Part shown: positions 43,201 through 51,223 of the stretch, piece after piece
How positions within the stretch are numbered: position 1 is the first letter of the stretch
Layout of the letters: each line of letters opens with the position of its first letter
Assembly: GCF_033441515.1 (NCBI RefSeq)
Contig: NZ_JAWQJT010000002.1
Location: 310,001 to 374,000, forward strand
Length of the DNA stretch: 64,000 nucleotides
Direction: 5' to 3'
Origin: Amycolatopsis solani
Lineage (GTDB): Bacteria; Actinomycetota; Actinomycetes; Mycobacteriales; Pseudonocardiaceae
Position numbers and translations under genes: made by a program
Notes under the pieces: generated by a model
Seen by the model: the letters and a program-made list of their open reading frames with translations, nothing else
Told to the model about the DNA's origin: nothing
The model's database searches: none

Positions 43201-43939
43201 GCAGCGGCGACACTTTCCGGATCGTGTCGGTGAGCTTCTTGAGCAGCTCCCCGATCTTCTTCCCCCACTTGGCGATCGCCGCCGACGCCTGCGCCACTAC
43301 CACCGGGGTGCCGAAGCCGAGGGAAAAGACCTCCTCCATCACCCACGCGATCAGTTTCCCGACCAGGTCCGCGATCAGCTGCCGCACGGTCTCCCGCACG
43401 AACGACACGACCTGGCCCATGATCATCGTGACCGTGCTGATCGCCCCGGCCACCGTCGCCGCCCCCGACAGGGCCTCGGAGTGTTCCGCGGCGAACGTGC
43501 GGTAGGCGTCCGCGCCGGCGCCCTGCCAGCCGGTGGTGCCGTTCTTGACCGCGTTGTCGAAGTCGGTTTTGCGTTCGCCCAGCGCCTTGGACACGTTGCC
43601 CCACGTGTCGGCATACGACTGGATCACCGGCGGGTTGCCCGCGATCGAGTCGAGCATGTCCTTGAGGGGCTGGATGTGTTCCATGAGGAACGAGGCGACC
43701 GAGGACATCAGGTAGCCGAAGGGGTCGATCGCGGCGCCGGCGATTTCTCCGGCGAGGGAGAGCATGCCGAGGCCGCCGGAGACCCAGTCGCCGTCTTTGA
43801 TGCCGTTGAAGGCGTCCATGGAGGATTCGGCGATGCCGATGCCGCCGGCCCAGCCGTAGTCGCCGTTGCCGGCGGTGAACGCGCCGGGGCCGTCCGGGTC
43901 CTGCTTCGACTCCGCGACGAGCGGATTCCCCTCCGGCAT
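40205..43939 (-). CDS. WXG-led low-complexity effector with PD-(D/E)XK nuclease tail
   Basis: A 1,244-residue protein. Residues 1-280 are homologous to the N-terminus of the RHS effector (GNPLVAESK; DPFGYLMSSVASFLMEHIQPLK; GWQGAGADAYR near 138), indicating the same export route, probably type VII. Residues 295-560 are Asp/Ser/Pro/His repeats (units like GHADGDGSSPD and SHAGDSSPSPTRG), followed by a Gly/Pro-rich part and HTPDG repeats (about 710-760). Near 840-890 is a VRLIGCDASSNDFAHRL...VLAPT segment resembling papain-like or dermonecrotoxin-type domains of polymorphic toxins (tentative). The C-terminal 150 residues hold HHFDQVYQDADGNYVIVEAKG, a D-x(n)-ExK core of a restriction-like nuclease. 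ATG 43939 has AAGGGGG upstream. No immunity gene is seen. Confidence 0.85.
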   Translation of the reverse strand: MPEGNPLVAESKQDPDGPGAFTAGNGDYGWAGGIGIAESSMDAFNGIKDGDWVSGGLGMLSLAGEIAGAAIDPFGYLMSSVASFLMEHIQPLKDMLDSIAGNPPVIQSYADTWGNVSKALGERKTDFDNAVKNGTTGWQGAGADAYRTFAAEHSEALSGAATVAGAISTVTMIMGQVVSFVRETVRQLIADLVGKLIAWVMEEVFSLGFGTPVVVAQASAAIAKWGKKIGELLKKLTDTIRKVSPLLSKLVDVFEKIAKVFGKVLGKVSGLDGLKVKEGGFVHKIPKGEGGGVHARAHGGDGDSPDSGHADGDGSSPDSGHADGDGSSPDPGHADGDSPSSDPDSSRRSSSGDSSASHGGDSSPDGSPHSDGSHAGDSSPSPTRAGDSSRAGDSGSSPTRGSDPSPARASDSTPSHAGDSGPSPTRSPSHAGDSGASPTRGDTPSHAGESSPSPVRGGDTPSHASDPTPARASDGTPSHAGDSSPSPTRGTPSHAGDSSASPARGGSPSHAGESDPSPVRGSDGTPSHSGDSSPSPTHSGSSPAPGSHSGTDTPSSAAPPRADGTTSASGTAPTAPRTGEPGTVPSPRGGDGVPPQGGAPIGGGGMPPASGGGGLGGGSPRTGTGSGTGGGGGGGWTGTPGSPGARTPHPDTPARPRPGGDLPAGRPSTPDAPVARGNGPGTRAPGAETPTNRPATHGPDGRPTNPPGTHGPDGTGHHTPDGNGHHTPDSHHSPDDTGHHTPDGDGHHTPDGDHTPLTPDEVNTRHAEHTPSGSSYHAGDPHMGDLPHRVQPDPHGRYTVDVHVTPDGHARIGNHHYTPEQFADILRRNADYDGRPVRLIGCDASSNDFAHRLSRELDTEVLAPTRPAWTDSHGRVFSSDYEIGPDGRMRPRIPPDGEWNTHHPDGTTHRAGDDGHAPGTPRGEDADSARARGDAEAHKKKVHDELIERLNRHDEEAEELLRKYWRQIEGDDQVISRRRTNAEHEGVELPVLRRNENGDYEIHQPANASTNVPSEVIDGSRRTGGRDTAPPELLADADMLAAGRPHIWSYLDEANHSVRGTPLPGSRFDTPLDEFDQAGFNDVQSNHWNNRLGDLAADHAVADGLGQHVHPLQRVAVPDRGAHHFDQVYQDADGNYVIVEAKGPSAGYNANGGYQQGHPEYVRNIIAKMIERGEPEATHARQMEAQLDAGKLRYFHVKAQVEKADLSGYTDEQLRAMRAAERPADRYAGYVAQEFDLSITTRRP
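42280..43040 (-). repeat. Coding low-complexity repeats in the effector linker
   Basis: Degenerate repeats encode SHAGDSxxSPxRG-type units (42280-42900) and near-identical GHADGDGSSPD units (about 42940-43030). They are in frame throughout, so they form an extended hydrophilic linker rather than a non-coding array. Such tracts are prone to slippage and copy-number change between strains. Confidence 0.8.
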
Positions 43940-44036
43940 CGGGACACACCCCCTTGGCAGCCCTCATACTGACGTGCCGCGGGAAGCCCGGGTTCCGGAA
44001 GGCCGCGAATTGCGCCGATCGGCCCACCGCACGCCG

Positions 44037-45020
44037 TCAGCCGCAGGGCAGGGTGCCCGTCCGGAGGGCGTGGCCGCCGTCGTTGCCGTCGTCGGCCCAC
44101 ACGACCGCCTTGCGGCCGGACGAACAGGTCGAGCCCGGCGCGATCGCGAAGCCTTCGTTGTTGTAGTCCGGCATCTTCGACGGCCGCGCGTACGTCGCCG
44201 AGACCGTGAACTTGCCGTCGACGAGCTTCAGCGTCGCCGTCTTGCCGGCGCAGGTGTCGTCGCAGACCGACCAGAGGCGGCCGGTGTCCGGCTCGAACTC
44301 CAGCTCCATGACGTTCGGGAACCCGGACGACAGGGTCGCCACCTTGCTGAACCCGCCACCCGACTGGTCGAGCGCGTACGCGTAGATCTTGCCGGTGTCC
44401 TCGAGCCCGACGAAGTAGAGGCCGGTGCCGTGCCCGGCGTAGTTCCCCGGGGCGTACGGCGCCTTCGTGCGGTCGTCGCGGAAGCCGCCCGCGGTCAGGA
44501 ACGCGTCCGGGATCCAGGTGATGCCTTCGAAGCCGCCGTTGTCATCGACGGCGGGCAGGTCACCGGTGAGATCCCACTCCGCGACCGCGTTCAGCGACTT
44601 CGCCGTCGACGCCGTGTCGAACCGCAGCACCTTCAGCAGGCTGCCGTCCCCGTCGTTGTCACGCTCGGTCGCGGCGAAGACGCCGTCGGGGGTGGCGACC
44701 ACGCCCTCGGCGTCCGGGTCGCCGCTGCCGCCGCGGTAGTGCAGGGCCTTCCCGGACGACCAGCCGGCGTCCGGTCCCCAGGTCGTGCCGGTGCGGACGA
44801 GCCGGTACAGCGTGCCGGGGCCGTTCTTCACCGCCCACAGCACGTCGGCGCCCGCGAAGGAGAGCCCGCTGAGGTTGTCGCCGAACACGCCGGCGGCATC
44901 GGCGACCGCGACGGCCGGGTCGCCCGGCCACTTCGCGGTGGCGGCCTGCGCGGTGCCCGGCGCGGCGAGCAACGCCGAAAGGAGGATGACGGGTGCCGTG
45001 AATCGGCGGAAGATGCGCAC
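44037..45020 (-). CDS. Secreted beta-propeller-like protein of unknown function
   Basis: A 327-residue secreted protein. GTG 45020 with AGGAG 5 bases upstream gives an N-terminus VRIFRRFTAPVILLSALLAAPGTAQA, a clear signal peptide; the longer frame upstream is not used. The mature part has repeated strands (NLSGLSFAGADVLWAVKNGPGTLYRLV; GVVATPDGVFAATERD; FEGITWIPDAFLTAG; NVMELEFEPDTGRLWSVCDD), as in esterase-like or SdiA-regulated beta-propellers. Four cysteines suggest two disulfides. Substrate and role unknown. Confidence 0.8.
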   Translation of the reverse strand: MRIFRRFTAPVILLSALLAAPGTAQAATAKWPGDPAVAVADAAGVFGDNLSGLSFAGADVLWAVKNGPGTLYRLVRTGTTWGPDAGWSSGKALHYRGGSGDPDAEGVVATPDGVFAATERDNDGDGSLLKVLRFDTASTAKSLNAVAEWDLTGDLPAVDDNGGFEGITWIPDAFLTAGGFRDDRTKAPYAPGNYAGHGTGLYFVGLEDTGKIYAYALDQSGGGFSKVATLSSGFPNVMELEFEPDTGRLWSVCDDTCAGKTATLKLVDGKFTVSATYARPSKMPDYNNEGFAIAPGSTCSSGRKAVVWADDGNDGGHALRTGTLPCG

Positions 45021-45124
45021 GTGTGCTCCTGGGGCCGATGGGACTCGGTCGAAACAAACGCGGCGTTGCCAAAGTTTCCCCTGACGAACCGGACTGTACC
45101 GCCTTGATCCACTAGGGGCAAACG

Positions 45125-45562
45125 TCACCGGGCCGGCTTGGTTTCGCACCGCACCAGCGGCGCCGCCTCGGTCCCGGACGCGACGCAGTCAACGCCCTGT
45201 CCCGGCCCGGGAACCGGGTAGCGGAACACGATCGGCCCGTCGCCGTCGCGGCCGGCCGAGAACTCGAGGACGGCCGGCTGCCCGGTTCCGTTGCCGTGCA
45301 ACGTCTTCGAGTAGTACGTCGTGCGCGGCCCGATGGCGGTGACCCGGCCTTCGCCGTCGTCGTCCCGCTCGCGCACGTTCAGCACGTAGTCCCCGGCGGT
45401 GTACTTGCCCTCGGTCTCGTGCCCGGCTTCGGCGGGCGTCGCGCTGACGACCTCCGGTGCGACCGGATCGGCGGCGTTCGCCAGCACGGTCGCCCCGATG
45501 GCGACCGTCGCGCCCGCGGCGACCGCCACAGCCACCCAGACCCGCTTGGCGGTGAACTCCAT
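45125..45562 (-). CDS. Small secreted hypothetical protein
   Basis: A 145-residue protein with an N-terminal hydrophobic segment (VWVAVAVAAGATVAIGATVLANAA) that is a signal peptide or anchor. The rest is soluble, with two cysteines near the end (VDCVASGTEAAPLVRCETK) likely to form a disulfide. Family not recognised. It is upstream of, and on the same strand as, the beta-propeller gene, 104 bases apart, and divergent from kup. Confidence 0.65.
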   Translation of the reverse strand: MEFTAKRVWVAVAVAAGATVAIGATVLANAADPVAPEVVSATPAEAGHETEGKYTAGDYVLNVRERDDDGEGRVTAIGPRTTYYSKTLHGNGTGQPAVLEFSAGRDGDGPIVFRYPVPGPGQGVDCVASGTEAAPLVRCETKPAR

Positions 45563-45769
45563 GAAGGCGAAGCTAGGGGAGCGCGCCGGGCGGCCACTTC
45601 GGCCGAAGGGACAGCGGACCTCGTCCTTTCGGCCGATGCTCGCGGACCGGCGTCAAGATTCCGTAAATTCACCCGGGAAACCGCCGGTCCCGCGCGCGGG
45701 CGGCGGGGTCCGGCCACAGTGGACCGGTAGGGTCCGCTCCGGCGCACCCGGTGGCCGAAGGGGGAACAC

Positions 45770-47716
45770 GTGCGGCACGAAACGACCACGGCGCAGGAAC
45801 CGGCGGGCGGGGCGTCGTCCGTGCGCGACACCGTGCGGCTCGGCCTCGTCGTCGGGGCGCTCGGCGTGGTGTTCGGCGACATCGGCACCAGCCCGATCTA
45901 CACCCTGCAGACGGTCTTCAACCCGGCCGACCCGCACCCGGTCCCGGTCAGCCCGGACAACGTCTACGGCGTCGTCTCGCTGATCTTCTGGTCGGTGACC
46001 GTCATCGTCACCGTCACCTACGTCCTGCTGGCCATGCGCGCCGACAACGACGGCGAGGGCGGCATCATGGCGCTGATCACGCTGCTGCGGCGGGGGACGG
46101 TGAAACGCGGTAAGCGGGCCGCGGTGGTGCTGGCCGGGCTGGGGATCTTCGGCGCGGCGCTGTTCTTCGGCGACAGCATGATCACGCCGGCGATGTCGGT
46201 GCTGTCGGCGGTCGAGGGCCTCAAGGTCGTCGACCCGTCCTTCGAAGGCTGGATCGTGCCGATCACGGCGGTCATCGTCGTGGTGCTGTTCCTCGTCCAG
46301 CGGCGCGGCACCGCGGCGGTCGGGCGGGTGTTCGGGCCGGTGATGATCGCCTGGTTCGTGGTGATCGGCGGCGTCGGGATCACCGGCATCGCCGGGCACC
46401 CGGAGATCCTCAAGGCGCTTTCGCCGACCTACGCGCTGGGCTTCATGGCCGGGCACTTCGGCATCGCGTTCTTCGCGCTCGCCGCCGTCGTCCTGGCGGT
46501 CACCGGCGCCGAGGCGCTCTACGCCGACATGGGCCACTTCGGCCGCAAGGCGATCACGCGCGGCTGGCTGCTGCTGGTCTTCCCGGCCTGCGTGCTGAGC
46601 TACTTCGGGCAGGGCGCGCTGATCCTGGCCGACCCGGCCAACACCGCCAGCCCGTTCTTCCTCCTGCTGCCCGGCTGGGCCCGGCTCCCGATGGTGCTGC
46701 TGGCCACGGCCGCCACCGTGATCGCGTCCCAGGCGGTGATCACCGGCGCGTATTCGGTCGCGTCGCAGGCGGCGCAGCTCGGCTACCTGCCGCGGCTGCG
46801 GATCGCGCACACGTCGGAGACCGAGCGCGGCCAGATCTACGTGCCGTGGGTCAACTGGCTGCTGCTGGTTTCGGTGCTCACGCTGATCTTCGCCTTCCGC
46901 AGCTCGGCGGCGCTGGCGTTCGCGTTCGGCATGGCGGTGACCGGCACGATCACGATCACGACGCTGCTGTTCTTCTACGTGGCGCGCGCGAAGTGGGGCA
47001 CCCCGCGCTGGATCGTCGGCATCGGCGCGGGCCTGCTGCTGTCCGTCGACCTGCTGTTCGTCGGCGCCAACCTGACCAAGCTCGTGCACGGCGCCTGGCT
47101 GCCGCTGCTGATCGGCCTGACGGCGTTCACGGTGATGATCACCTGGCAGCGCGGCCGCGAGATCGTCACCGCCGAGCGCGAACGCCGTGAAGGTTCGCTG
47201 CCGGAGTTCATCGAGCAGCTGCGCGACCGCGAAACGCCGACGCAGCGGGTCCCGGGCACGGCGGTGTTCCTCAACCGCGGCAGCCGGACGGCCCCGTTGG
47301 CCCTGCGCGCCAACGCCGAGCACAACCACGTGCGCCACGAGCACGTGGTCATCGTGTCGCTGGAGACTGAACCGATCCCGCGCGTCCCGGCCGAGGAGCG
47401 CGTGACCGTGGCCGACCTGGGCCACCGCGACGACGGGATCGTCTTCGTGACCGCGCGGTACGGCTACATGGAGACCCCGGACGTGCCCGGCGCCCTCGCC
47501 CGGCTGGACCCGGAGCAGACCGAGGGGCGGCTGGACCTCGCCGGGGCGTCCTACTTCCTGTCGAAGATCGAGCTGCAGCGCGGCCCGGAACCGACGATGG
47601 CGCCGTGGCGGAAACGCCTGTTCATCGCCACTTCGTACATCACCGCGGACGCCGCCGAGTACTTCGGCCTGCCCCGCGACCGCACGGTGATCATCGGCTC
47701 GCACATCGACGTCTAG
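45770..47716 (+). CDS. kup: Kup-type potassium uptake permease
   Basis: A 648-residue member of the KUP/HAK/KT potassium transporter family. GALGVVFGDIGTSPIYTLQTVF near the start is the family signature. VFGDSMITPAMSVLSAVEGL and GAEALYADMGHFG also match. About twelve transmembrane helices are followed by a soluble C-terminal domain (HNHVRHEHVVIVSLETEPIPRVP; VTARYGYMETPDVPGAL; RLFIATSYITADAAEYFGLP). It takes up K+ with protons. GTG 45770 follows GAAGGGGGAA. The next genes encode an osmolyte transporter, which suggests an osmotic-stress locus, though 107 bases separate them. Confidence 0.96.
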   Translation: MRHETTTAQEPAGGASSVRDTVRLGLVVGALGVVFGDIGTSPIYTLQTVFNPADPHPVPVSPDNVYGVVSLIFWSVTVIVTVTYVLLAMRADNDGEGGIMALITLLRRGTVKRGKRAAVVLAGLGIFGAALFFGDSMITPAMSVLSAVEGLKVVDPSFEGWIVPITAVIVVVLFLVQRRGTAAVGRVFGPVMIAWFVVIGGVGITGIAGHPEILKALSPTYALGFMAGHFGIAFFALAAVVLAVTGAEALYADMGHFGRKAITRGWLLLVFPACVLSYFGQGALILADPANTASPFFLLLPGWARLPMVLLATAATVIASQAVITGAYSVASQAAQLGYLPRLRIAHTSETERGQIYVPWVNWLLLVSVLTLIFAFRSSAALAFAFGMAVTGTITITTLLFFYVARAKWGTPRWIVGIGAGLLLSVDLLFVGANLTKLVHGAWLPLLIGLTAFTVMITWQRGREIVTAERERREGSLPEFIEQLRDRETPTQRVPGTAVFLNRGSRTAPLALRANAEHNHVRHEHVVIVSLETEPIPRVPAEERVTVADLGHRDDGIVFVTARYGYMETPDVPGALARLDPEQTEGRLDLAGASYFLSKIELQRGPEPTMAPWRKRLFIATSYITADAAEYFGLPRDRTVIIGSHIDV

Positions 47717-47823
47717 GGGTAGCGGGCGGTGGACAGGAGCACCGCCGGCGTGTTGGGCTGGGAGCCGGCCGCACTCCGGACGCGGTCGGTGAATCGCCGC
47801 CCGCGACGTGGAGGAGCGAAGCC

Positions 47824-50241
47824 CTGAGCTGGTGGGAGTACCTCCGCGAGAACTGGATCGACGTCGTCAACGACGCGATCCTGCACGTGGACCTCACCCT
47901 CGCCGCGGTGGCGCTGGCCGTGCTGATCGGCACCACCCTCGGCGTGCTGACCTACCGGCGCCGCTGGCTCGGCGAAATCGCCACCACGACGACCGCCGCG
48001 TTCCTGACCATCCCGTCGATCGCGCTGCTCGGCATCCTGATCGGCCCGTTCGGGCTGGGGCTGACGAACGTCCTGTTCGCGCTGGTGCTCTACGCGCTGC
48101 TGCCGATCACGCGCAACACGATCGTCGGCCTGCGCGGGGTCGACCCGGCTGTCGTCGACGCCGCGCACGGGATGGGACTCGGCCGGGTGCGGGTGCTGTG
48201 GCGGGTGCGGCTGCCGCTGGCGTGGCCGGTGATCCTGTCCGGCATCCGGGTGTCGACGCAGATCACGATCGGGATCGCGGCCATCGGCGCCTACGTCAAG
48301 GGGCCCGGCCTCGGCAACGAGATCTTCGACGGGCTCGGCCGGTTCGGCTCGGTCAACTCCCTCAACCAGGTGCTGACCGGGACGGCCGGGATCATGGTGC
48401 TGGCGCTGTTGTTCGACCTCGCCTACGTCGTCGTCGGCAAGCTGACGGCGTGGCGGCGCCCGCGCACCCGCCTCGAAGCGCCGCCGGGGGAGCCGACCGG
48501 CACCGGCGGCGAGACGATCGAGCTGCGCGAGGTCAGCAAGCTCTACCCCGGCCGCGCGGTGCCCGCGGTCGACCGGCTTTCGATGCGGATCCCGGCGGGC
48601 GAGATCGTCGTGCTGACCGGCCCGTCGGGCTGCGGCAAGACGACGACCATGCGGATGATCAACCGGCTCGTCGAACCCACCTCGGGGGTCGTCACGCTCG
48701 GCGGCACCGACGTGGCGGCGCTCGACCTCGACGAGCACCGGCGCCACACCGGGTACGTCATCCAGCAGGTCGGGCTCTTCCCGCACCTGCGGGTCGACGC
48801 CAACATCGGCGTGGTGCCGCGGGTGCTCGGCTGGACGCGGCAGCGCATCGCCGGGCGCGTGCGCGAGCTGCTCGACGTCGTCGGGCTGACCCGCGAGCAC
48901 GGGCTCCGCTACCCGCGCGAGCTCTCCGGCGGCCAGCAGCAGCGCGTCGGCGTGGCGCGGGCGATGGCCGCGGACCCACCGGTGCTGCTGATGGACGAGC
49001 CGTTCGGCTCCACCGACCCGATCACGCGTGCCCGGCTGCAGGACGAGCTCCTGCGCCTGCAGCGGCAGGTGCGCAAGACGATCGTGTTCGTCACGCACGA
49101 CTTCGACGAGGCCCTCAAGCTCGGCGACCGGATCGCGGTGCTGCGGCCGCGGTCGGTGCTCGCGCAGTACGACACGCCCCAGGCGATCCTGGCCGCGCCG
49201 GCCGACGACTACGTCTCGGCTTTCGCCGGCTCGAAGCGGAACCTCAAGCGGCTCGCGCTGATCCCGGTGACCGACGTGCCGCTCGGGCCGGTGGCCGGCG
49301 GGCTGCCGTCGATCGCCGCCACGGCCACGCTGCGGGACGCGCTGGACACGATGGTCCGTACCGGCAGCACCGCGGTTTCGGTGACGGAGAACGGCGAGGC
49401 GCGGGGCGTCTGCGACGTCGCGCGCCTGGTGGCGGCGCTCGAACCCGCCGTCGAGCCGCCTCCGCCCGCGGTCGTGGAGACGCCGGAGAAGACCGCGCCG
49501 GCCGCGAAGCCGCGGCGCCGGCGGCTCGGGCTGCTGATACGCCCGGTCCTGCTCGCCCTCGCGCTGCTGGCGTTGTTCCTGATCGTGCGCGCGCACCCGA
49601 TCGACTCGATCGAACAGCGCTACCTCAACGCGAACGAGATCTTCGCCGAACTCGGCGCGCACCTGCGGCTGACGCTGATTTCGACGGCGTGCACCATCGC
49701 GATCGCGCTCCCGCTCGGCATCCTGCTCACCCGCGCCGGCGCCCGCTGGGCCCGGCCGATCGGGCTGGGGCTGGGCAACCTCGGCCAGGCGATTCCGTCG
49801 ATCGGGCTCGTCGTCCTGCTCGCGCTGTGGATCGGCACGGGAACCACGACGGCGGTGACGGCGCTGGTCGTCTACGCGACGCTGCCGGTGCTGCGCAACA
49901 CGATCGTCGGGCTCGACGGCGTCGACCCCACGCTCGTCGACGCCGCGCGCGGCATGGGCATGACGAAGACGGCGATCCTGTGGCGGATCGAACTGCCGCT
50001 GGCGGTCCCGGTGATCCTCGCCGGGATCCGGACGGCGCTGGTGCTCACGGTCGCGAGCGCGACGCTGGCGACGTTCATCGACGGCGGCGGCCTGGGCGGC
50101 GGGCTCGTCGCCGGGATCGGGCTGTACCGCCCGATGCTGAGCCTGACCTTCGGCATCGTCGTCGCCGCGCTGGCCCTGTTCGCCGACTGGCTGGGCCTGC
50201 TCGCCGAGGAAGTCCTGCACCCGCGCGGAACCCGACCCTAG
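47824..50241 (+). CDS. Osmolyte (glycine betaine-type) ABC transporter: permease-ATPase-permease fusion
   Basis: An 805-residue chain joining three subunits that are normally separate. Residues 1-210 are an OpuCB-like permease (EYLRENWIDVVNDAILHVDLTLAAVALAVLIG; RNTIVGLRGVDPAVVDAAHGMG). Residues 225-560 are an ATPase: Walker A GPSGCGKTT, signature LSGGQQQRVGVARAM, Walker B VLLMDEPFGSTD and a C-terminal CBS-like part. Residues 575-805 are a second permease with the same EAA-type loop (RNTIVGLDGVDPTLVDAARGMGM). The frame is open with no stop between parts, and the linkers are Pro/Ala-rich. The start appears to be CTG 47824, 7 bases after GGAGGAG and giving MSWWEYLREN; no ATG, GTG or TTG in frame is better placed. 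The binding protein follows 10 bases later. Confidence 0.9.
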   Translation: MSWWEYLRENWIDVVNDAILHVDLTLAAVALAVLIGTTLGVLTYRRRWLGEIATTTTAAFLTIPSIALLGILIGPFGLGLTNVLFALVLYALLPITRNTIVGLRGVDPAVVDAAHGMGLGRVRVLWRVRLPLAWPVILSGIRVSTQITIGIAAIGAYVKGPGLGNEIFDGLGRFGSVNSLNQVLTGTAGIMVLALLFDLAYVVVGKLTAWRRPRTRLEAPPGEPTGTGGETIELREVSKLYPGRAVPAVDRLSMRIPAGEIVVLTGPSGCGKTTTMRMINRLVEPTSGVVTLGGTDVAALDLDEHRRHTGYVIQQVGLFPHLRVDANIGVVPRVLGWTRQRIAGRVRELLDVVGLTREHGLRYPRELSGGQQQRVGVARAMAADPPVLLMDEPFGSTDPITRARLQDELLRLQRQVRKTIVFVTHDFDEALKLGDRIAVLRPRSVLAQYDTPQAILAAPADDYVSAFAGSKRNLKRLALIPVTDVPLGPVAGGLPSIAATATLRDALDTMVRTGSTAVSVTENGEARGVCDVARLVAALEPAVEPPPPAVVETPEKTAPAAKPRRRRLGLLIRPVLLALALLALFLIVRAHPIDSIEQRYLNANEIFAELGAHLRLTLISTACTIAIALPLGILLTRAGARWARPIGLGLGNLGQAIPSIGLVVLLALWIGTGTTTAVTALVVYATLPVLRNTIVGLDGVDPTLVDAARGMGMTKTAILWRIELPLAVPVILAGIRTALVLTVASATLATFIDGGGLGGGLVAGIGLYRPMLSLTFGIVVAALALFADWLGLLAEEVLHPRGTRP

Positions 50242-50251
50242 GAGTCCCACC

Positions 50252-51211
50252 ATGCGACGCACGATCGCCGCCGTCTCCGCACTCGCCGTGGTGCTCGCCG
50301 CCGGGTGCACGATCGGCAAGGACCAGACCGGCGCCCAGGTGGGCGAGGGCTCCATCAAGAAGATCGACGCGCTGAGCGGGGCGCAGATCCGGGTCAGCTC
50401 CAAGGAGTTCGACGAACAGCTGCTGCTGGGCCAGATCGCCGTCGTCGCGCTGCAGGCCGCCGGGGCGAGCCCGCAGGACAAGACCAACATCACCGGCTCG
50501 AGCAACGTCCGCCAGGCGCTCACCAGCGGCGCGGTCGACCTGTACTGGGAGTACACCGGCACCGCCTGGATCAGCTATCTCAAGCAGACCAAGCCGATCG
50601 CAGACCCGCAGGCGCAGTACGACGCGGTCAAGCAGGCCGACGCCGCCAACAACGTCACCTGGTGGGCCCGTTCACCGGCCAACGACACCTACGCACTGGC
50701 CGGCAATCCCGCGGCGATCGCGAAGACGGGCGTCAAGACGCTCTCGGACTACGCGGCGCTGGTGAAGCGCGACCCGGCCGCGGCATCGACGTGCATCGGC
50801 CCGGAGTTCAAGAGCCGCGACGACGGCTTCCCGGGCCTGGAGAAGACGTACGGCTTCGACCTGCCCGCCCCGCAGGAGCACCTCCTCAACGACGCGGTCA
50901 TCTACCCGACGGTCGGCAAGGGCGACACCTGCGGCTTCGGCGAGGTCGCCTCGACGGACGGCCGCGTGGCGGCGCAGAAGCTGACGGTCCTCGAAGACGA
51001 CAAGCACTTCTTCCCGACGTACAACCCGGCGATCTCGATCGCGTCGGGGGTGGCGCAGAAGTACCCGCAGCTGGAGCAGGTCTTCACCCCGATCGCGGCA
51101 AAGCTGGACACGGCGACGCTGACGGACCTGAACAAGAAGGTGAGCGTGGACGGCCAGAAGCCGGCGGAGGTGGCCAGGGACTGGCTGAAGTCGGCGGGCT
51201 TCATCAGCTGA
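50252..51211 (+). CDS. Osmolyte ABC transporter substrate-binding lipoprotein
   Basis: A 319-residue OpuAC/ProX-type binding protein. The signal peptide ends in the lipobox LAAGC (lipidated Cys19). The mature part has VDLYWEYTGTAWISYL and NVTWWARSPANDTYALA, the aromatic-rich segments that hold quaternary ammonium ligands in this family. It delivers a betaine/choline-like osmolyte to the fused transporter upstream, with which it is co-transcribed (10-base gap; AGGAG before the ATG). It converges with the HEAT-rich gene. Confidence 0.93.
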   Translation: MRRTIAAVSALAVVLAAGCTIGKDQTGAQVGEGSIKKIDALSGAQIRVSSKEFDEQLLLGQIAVVALQAAGASPQDKTNITGSSNVRQALTSGAVDLYWEYTGTAWISYLKQTKPIADPQAQYDAVKQADAANNVTWWARSPANDTYALAGNPAAIAKTGVKTLSDYAALVKRDPAAASTCIGPEFKSRDDGFPGLEKTYGFDLPAPQEHLLNDAVIYPTVGKGDTCGFGEVASTDGRVAAQKLTVLEDDKHFFPTYNPAISIASGVAQKYPQLEQVFTPIAAKLDTATLTDLNKKVSVDGQKPAEVARDWLKSAGFIS

Positions 51212-51223
51212 GGCCGGGGGCCG

